From Enterovibrio paralichthyis (GTDB taxonomy: Bacteria > Pseudomonadota > Gammaproteobacteria > Enterobacterales > Vibrionaceae), in the NCBI RefSeq assembly GCF_019209835.1, contig NZ_JAHUTS010000021.1:10965-74964 (forward strand): a stretch of DNA of 64,000 nucleotides, read 5' to 3'. Positions 60,030 through 64,000 of the stretch are shown here, piece after piece. Each line of letters opens with the position of its first letter. Position 1 is the first letter of the stretch. Made by a program: the position numbers and the translations under genes. The notes under the pieces are model-generated. The model worked only from the letters and a program-made list of their open reading frames with translations, was not told the DNA's origin and made no database searches.

Positions 60030-60704
60030 ATGAAAATACTCATCATCGAGGACGATACGACGACACGTGAATTTATCGCCAAAGCCCTCAAGGAGCATGG
60101 CTACGCCGTGGATGTAGCAGAAGACGGACAGTCGGGACTGATGATGGCGCTCAGTTGCCAGTACCAGATGGTCATCCTAGACCGTATGCTACCTGCCCTG
60201 GACGGTATGAAAGTCCTCTCTGCGCTGAAATCGACAGAGCCTAATCTGCCCATCCTGATCCTCAGCGCGCTGGACAGCGTCAAAGATAAAGTCGATGGAC
60301 TGACCGCAGGAAGTGATGATTACCTAACCAAACCTTTTGCCCTCGCCGAATTGATTGCCCGTGTCGATATCATTATTAACCGCTCCCACCGTCAGCAGGC
60401 TGTCACCAGTGAAATTACCTATGATTGCCTCAAGCTGGATTTAAAATCACACACCGCCTTTTGCCATCATCACCAACTGACCCTGCAGCCAAAAGAGCTG
60501 CGCCTGTTACAGTATTTCATTGAGCACAATGAACAGGTCGTGTCACGGATGCGGTTGTTTGAAGCCATCTGGAGCTACCATTTTGACCCCAAAACCAATG
60601 TAATTGATGTACATATCGCCAACCTCAGACGCAAACTTGAGGACGCAGGTTGCGCTGATATTCTTCATACGGTGCGAGGGGCTGGCTATGTTCTTCGCCG
60701 ATAA
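60030..60704 (+). CDS. OmpR-family response regulator
   Basis: 224 residues from the ATG at 60030 (GGAGGG four bases upstream); the in-frame GTG at 60015 is rejected. Receiver: E7, D8, D9, phosphoacceptor D51 (MVILDRMLPALDG) and K in LTKPFAL. The C-terminal winged helix carries LTLQPKELRLLQYF and NVIDVHIANLRRKL, ending TVRGAGYVLRR. It resembles the QseB/PmrA branch. The kinase gene overlaps its 3' end by 17 bp, so the two are translationally coupled. Target genes are unknown; the neighbours are chitin/GlcNAc uptake and a lysozyme inhibitor. Confidence 0.93.
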   Translation: MKILIIEDDTTTREFIAKALKEHGYAVDVAEDGQSGLMMALSCQYQMVILDRMLPALDGMKVLSALKSTEPNLPILILSALDSVKDKVDGLTAGSDDYLTKPFALAELIARVDIIINRSHRQQAVTSEITYDCLKLDLKSHTAFCHHHQLTLQPKELRLLQYFIEHNEQVVSRMRLFEAIWSYHFDPKTNVIDVHIANLRRKLEDAGCADILHTVRGAGYVLRR

Positions 60705-62001
60705 TTACACCCTCACCCGTTCGTCTATTTTTCGCACTTTGATTGGGCTTTTCCTGCTAATTGCTCTGGTCAACGTCGCCGTCATCCGTCAGGTCTACAT
60801 CAACTCTGAGGCTTTTCACCAAAGCCAGCTTGCCGAACAACTCAACGACGAGATCTCCGAGTTTAAATATGCAGCGCAGGCAAACCGTCAGGAAGTCGAA
60901 CAACTTCTCGCTGCCAAGCAAACCCGTGAGCGCTTGTTCTATTACCAACTGCGCGATACGCCCTCAGTTCAAACGGGTGAATATCCTCTGCACCGCCTTC
61001 CACAATCCAATACCCAAATCCCGCTGGCACCGGATTACCACCTGGAAGTCAGGGTAGATCCTGCAATGATGGAAGCCTTCCGCAAAGCGCTGGTACCACT
61101 GGTTTTTTCAGGTAGTTTGCTGCCCATTGCCGTCATGCTCATCGCCGCTTTCTCCTTTACCGTGGTCATCCAACGGCGGCTTGAGCAGGTAAACCGCGCC
61201 ATGAACCAGTTTGTGTGTGGCGAGAACAACGTCAAACTGCCCGTTTCCCGCCGCGATGATGAGTTCGATATTCTAGCTATCCACCTCAATTTCATGATTG
61301 AGCAAATGACTAAAAACGAAATGACCCTTCGCTCGCTGACCACGGGTCTTGCACATGACATGCGAACCCCGATGGCAAGGCTCAAGCTCCGGCTGGAACA
61401 AGCGTTGGAAAGCCCTTCGCTTCCTGCCCCACAGGCTAAAACAATTGGCGCCTGTCATGATGAACTGGAACTTTTACTTTCCCTTTTCAACAGCATGCTG
61501 GAGATCGCCAAACTCAATACGTTAGAGACAGATCTTGATACTGAGTTGGTTGACCTTGGGCGGGTAGTCAGTGACGCACTGGATTTCGTCCAGCCGCTGG
61601 CAGAGCAGAAAAACCAGTCCCTTCAGTTGCGAATGGATCAAACCTGCGAGCTTTTTGGTGACCGTTCATTGCTGTTTCGCGCCGTCTTCAACCTGATTGA
61701 AAACGCCGTTAAATACACGCCGGTAAACGGAAACATTGAGGTCGTCGTCGACAGGTTTGGCGTCGTAGTCGCCGATAGCGGAATAGGGATCAGTGATGAG
61801 GATAAGATGCAGGTATGCAAGCCTATGTTCCGCGCAGACAAAAGCCGCTCCGAAAAAGGAAGCGGCCTTGGGTTAGCTCTGGTTGATGCTGTCGTTACCC
61901 GACATCGCGCCAACCTTTTGTTCCGTGACAATCACCCTGGTCTGCGTGCGAGGATATTGCTTGACCCTATCAGGACCCACGCCATCAACAGGCAGGTGTG
62001 A
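60688..62001 (+). CDS. Sensor histidine kinase, partner of the response regulator
   Basis: 437 residues from the ATG at 60688, preceded by GAGGGG; a longer frame from 60604 lies inside the regulator gene. Topology: membrane segment 15-33, periplasmic domain of about 100 residues (34-134), membrane segment 135-161, HAMP (about 162-212), kinase with H223 (GLAHDMRTPMARL), then N box LIENAVKYTP, G1 VADSGIGI and G2 GSGLGLAL. All catalytic parts are present. The periplasmic domain is Gln/Glu-rich and helical with no recognisable ligand motif. Convergent with nagE with only 14 bp between stops and no visible terminator. Confidence 0.93.
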   Translation: MFFADNYTLTRSSIFRTLIGLFLLIALVNVAVIRQVYINSEAFHQSQLAEQLNDEISEFKYAAQANRQEVEQLLAAKQTRERLFYYQLRDTPSVQTGEYPLHRLPQSNTQIPLAPDYHLEVRVDPAMMEAFRKALVPLVFSGSLLPIAVMLIAAFSFTVVIQRRLEQVNRAMNQFVCGENNVKLPVSRRDDEFDILAIHLNFMIEQMTKNEMTLRSLTTGLAHDMRTPMARLKLRLEQALESPSLPAPQAKTIGACHDELELLLSLFNSMLEIAKLNTLETDLDTELVDLGRVVSDALDFVQPLAEQKNQSLQLRMDQTCELFGDRSLLFRAVFNLIENAVKYTPVNGNIEVVVDRFGVVVADSGIGISDEDKMQVCKPMFRADKSRSEKGSGLGLALVDAVVTRHRANLLFRDNHPGLRARILLDPIRTHAINRQV

Positions 62002-62015
62002 TTTGCTAAAGCGTA

Positions 62016-63476
62016 CTAACTGGCAGTAACCAATTTATCCGGTTGTTGCTCCATGGCCTGCGCAATCAACTCCGCCTCTGTTCCAACAATTACCTGAACA
62101 TTGTTACCACCCAGCTTCACAATACCCATTGCGCCCAATTCCGTCAGGGAAGCTTCATCCATCAAGCTGATATCATTGAGCGTTAAACGAAGGCGGGTAA
62201 TACAGGCGTCGATATTGGCAAGGTTGCCTTTGCCGCCCAGCGCCATAACGTACGCTTCAGCGCGATCATCCACTGGCAACTTTTGCGATTGTGGGTCGAT
62301 ACTTTCCCTACCCGGCGTTTTCAGATCGAACTTTTCGATCGCAACTCTGAATACGGTGTAATAGAGCAGCGCAAAGCCAAGGCCTTGGAGAATCAGCATG
62401 TAAGGCTTCATCGCCAGTGGCAAATTGAAAGAGAGGATAAAATCAATCAAACCGCCGGAGAAGGTGAATCCTGCAAACCACTGCATGCTGGCGGCGATAA
62501 ACAGCGAGAGCCCTGTCAACAATGCGTGAATGACATAAAGCACAGGCGCCACAAACATGAAGGCAAATTCAATCGGTTCAGTCACGCCAGTGATCACTGC
62601 CGTGATGGCTGCAGCCCCTAAAATCCCACCGACTTTTGCTTTATTTTCGGGCTTGGCACAGTGATACATAGCCAGACATGCCGCGGGTAACCCGTAACCC
62701 ATCACCGGGAAAAAACCCGCCTGATACATACCCGTTACGCCCAGCTCGCCGGTACCAGACCAGAATTTGGAAATATCGCTGATGCCAACCAAATCGAAGA
62801 TAAATACCTGGTTCAGCGCATGATGAAGGCCAACAGGGATCAGCAAACGGTTAAAAAAGCCATACACGCCAGCGCCAACCGCTCCCATGTCAGATACTGC
62901 AATACCGAAGTTCACCAATGCCCCGTAAACTGTTGGCCAGACATAAACCATGATGATACTGATACCAATCGCCGAAAATGCAGTCACGATCGGCACAAAT
63001 CGACGCCCACCAAAAAAGCCGAGCGCGGTAGGAAGCTGGATGTTATGGAAGCGGTTATATAAGGTTGCCGCCACAATACCCATCAAAATACCGGTAAATG
63101 CACTAACTGCCGCCCCAGAGGCAACCACCTGCGCCTGAGACATTTGGTCGACAGGTACACCGGTGATCTGGGAAATGACATTGATATTCCCCACCACCAT
63201 TTCCACTATCAACAACCCAAGAAGACCAGACAACGCCGCCGCACCATTGTTGTCTTTGGCAAGCCCATATGCCACGCCCGCAGCAAACAGCCATGACTGA
63301 TTATCCATAATGCCTTTGCCGCCAAACACCAGGATGGTTGCCAGCGGGCTATTCGCTCCCCAACCGCTGGGGTCGATTGCATACCCTAAACCCAGCATTA
63401 AGCCGCCAGCAGGCAGCACGGCAATCGGCACCATCAGCGCCTTACCAATCTGTTGTAAATACCCCAAAATATTCAC
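62016..63476 (-). CDS. nagE: PTS system N-acetylglucosamine-type EIICB permease
   Basis: 486 residues from a GTG at 63476. This start gives the NagE-type opening MNILGYLQQIGKALMVPIAV and has AAGGAG six bases upstream; in-frame ATG and TTG further up lack a ribosome site. The EIIC domain (about 1-380) has ten or so membrane segments and the motif GVTEPIEF. The EIIB domain has the phosphorylated C425 (NIDACITRLRL). The C-terminal EIIA domain of E. coli NagE is absent, so phosphate must come from EIIA-Glc (Crr). It imports GlcNAc as GlcNAc-6-P, meeting the chitobiose pathway product. Glucose specificity cannot be fully excluded. Confidence 0.9.
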   Translation of the reverse strand: MNILGYLQQIGKALMVPIAVLPAGGLMLGLGYAIDPSGWGANSPLATILVFGGKGIMDNQSWLFAAGVAYGLAKDNNGAAALSGLLGLLIVEMVVGNINVISQITGVPVDQMSQAQVVASGAAVSAFTGILMGIVAATLYNRFHNIQLPTALGFFGGRRFVPIVTAFSAIGISIIMVYVWPTVYGALVNFGIAVSDMGAVGAGVYGFFNRLLIPVGLHHALNQVFIFDLVGISDISKFWSGTGELGVTGMYQAGFFPVMGYGLPAACLAMYHCAKPENKAKVGGILGAAAITAVITGVTEPIEFAFMFVAPVLYVIHALLTGLSLFIAASMQWFAGFTFSGGLIDFILSFNLPLAMKPYMLILQGLGFALLYYTVFRVAIEKFDLKTPGRESIDPQSQKLPVDDRAEAYVMALGGKGNLANIDACITRLRLTLNDISLMDEASLTELGAMGIVKLGGNNVQVIVGTEAELIAQAMEQQPDKLVTAS

Positions 63477-63505
63477 GCGTTGCTCCTTATCTATATTCTG
63501 AAATG

Positions 63506-63529
63506 CCATTTTCAAACGATTCAAAATGG
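63506..63529. promoter_or_regulatory. Operator-like inverted repeat upstream of nagE
   Basis: CCATTTTCAA and TTCAAAATGG arms around ACGA (one mismatch in ten), 30 bp before the GTG start and about 18 bp before the ribosome site. A site for NagC or another repressor is possible, but it does not clearly match the E. coli NagC consensus. Confidence 0.5.
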
Positions 63530-63650
63530 TAAATTCAGACTAAGTAAGGTGCGGTTAACCCAACCTTTTAGCTGGATTAACAATTATTAATATTCATCGT
63601 GATTTCAGGGAGGAGATCCCAAAAGGGAATATTTGCCAAATTACAAACGC

Positions 63651-63680
63651 AAAAAGGCCATCCTTACGGATGGCCTTTTC
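63651..63680 (-). terminator. rRNA operon terminator
   Basis: AAGGCCATCC-GTAA-GGATGGCCTT on the minus strand, then TTTGCG, directly after 5S. Confidence 0.92.
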
Positions 63681-63691
63681 GTCGGTATTTG

Positions 63692-63811
63692 AAGCCTGGC
63701 GATGTCCTACTCTCACATGGGGAGACCCCACACTACCATCGGCGCTGCTCTGTTTCACTTCTGAGTTCGGCATGGAGTCAGGTGGGTCCAAAGCGCTATG
63801 GTCGCCAAGCA
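63692..63811 (-). rRNA. rrf: 5S ribosomal RNA
   Basis: About 120 nt matching gammaproteobacterial 5S on the minus strand: 5' end TGCTTGGCGACC, the loop region ATGCCGAACTCAGAAGTGAA, and 3' end CATCGCCAGGCTT pairing with the 5' end. Ends are set by that pairing and could be off by one or two bases. Confidence 0.96.
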
Positions 63812-63902
63812 AATTCGTTTAAATCTGGGAAAGCTGTGTTTACTTGTTCTCAGTACACATTCAATGTTCTATCCGAGTCCGTCAAAACCCCTTGGGTGTT
63901 GT

Positions 63903-64000
63903 ATGGTTAAGCCTCACGGGCAATTAGTACAGGTTAGCTCAACGCCTCACAGCGCTTACACACCCTGCCTATCTACGTCGTAGTCTCCAACAACCCTTTA
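63903..64000 (-). rRNA. rrl: 23S ribosomal RNA, 3' end (partial)
   Basis: The minus strand reads GGGTGTGTAAGCGC, GCGTTGAGCTAACC and CGTGAGGCTTAACC, the conserved last 100 nt of bacterial 23S. The rest lies beyond the right edge. A 91-bp spacer (63812-63902) without tRNA separates it from 5S. The rRNA operon is transcribed towards nagE. Confidence 0.96.

Noticed and set aside
60604..60687. 28-residue extension of the sensor kinase inside the regulator gene
   Set aside because: It is the shadow frame of the regulator; the ATG at 60688 gives the normal cytoplasmic start before the first membrane segment.
63812..63902. tRNA gene in the 23S-5S spacer
   Set aside because: No cloverleaf arms or CCA end visible; the spacer is only 91 bp.

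Overview
The window is chromosomal DNA of a gammaproteobacterium, almost certainly a member of the Vibrionaceae. It has the arcA/arcB, duplicated gltBD, mtnN-cbiB-btuF, vexGH-erpA-hemL and chiS-chitobiose gene blocks in the order I remember from Vibrio cholerae chromosome 1 (roughly VC2364-VC2382 and then VC0631-VC0611). Genus cannot be fixed by eye; the moderate GC content would fit a Grimontia-, Enterovibrio- or Photobacterium-like organism, which is inference. I see no insertion sequences, phage genes, CRISPR arrays or tRNAs.

Layout. 1-2.3 kb: the start of the threonine operon on the minus strand (thrA, cut by the window edge) with its leader peptide and attenuator. 2.4-5.4 kb: aceK standing alone, a small outer-membrane beta-barrel protein and an RraA-family gene. 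5.4-12.2 kb: the anoxic redox control pair arcA and arcB (convergent), a PAS-GGDEF diguanylate cyclase and a YhcC-type radical SAM gene. 12.2-25.2 kb: two tandem, diverged glutamate synthase operons (gltBD-1 and gltBD-2), each with a hairpin-rich leader. 25.2-28.5 kb: mtnN-cbiB-btuF, translationally coupled, then a TRIC-family channel. 28.5-40.7 kb: a VOC protein behind a likely operator, tyrS, an M23 peptidoglycan endopeptidase, the vexGH efflux pair, erpA, hemL, a previously unannotated-looking 35-residue membrane protein, an AI-2E-family transporter and rsmC.

40.8-59.3 kb is the most coherent system: the chitin sensor chiS followed by the (GlcNAc)2 operon. A periplasmic chitooligosaccharide-binding protein feeds a two-permease, two-ATPase ABC importer. 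In the cytosol, chitobiose phosphorylase (GH94) makes GlcNAc-1-phosphate plus GlcNAc, a phosphohexomutase converts GlcNAc-1-P towards GlcNAc-6-P, a GH20 hexosaminidase hydrolyses other GlcNAc glycosides, and a GH9 exo-glucosaminidase plus glucosamine kinase handle de-acetylated units. The operon promoter region carries repeated elements and a CRP-like site. Downstream lie an MliC-type lysozyme-inhibitor lipoprotein, an orphan terminator that may end a small RNA, an OmpR/EnvZ-type two-component pair, a GlcNAc PTS permease (nagE) with a GTG start, and the 3' end of an rRNA operon (5S and partial 23S, minus strand).

Nothing here is clearly a wholly new system. The best leads are the 35-aa membrane protein, the structured gltB leaders, the repeats at the chitobiose promoter, the orphan terminator before the two-component genes, FNR/ArcA-like sites upstream of arcA, and an ArcB that keeps Cys180 but has Tyr in place of the second redox cysteine.
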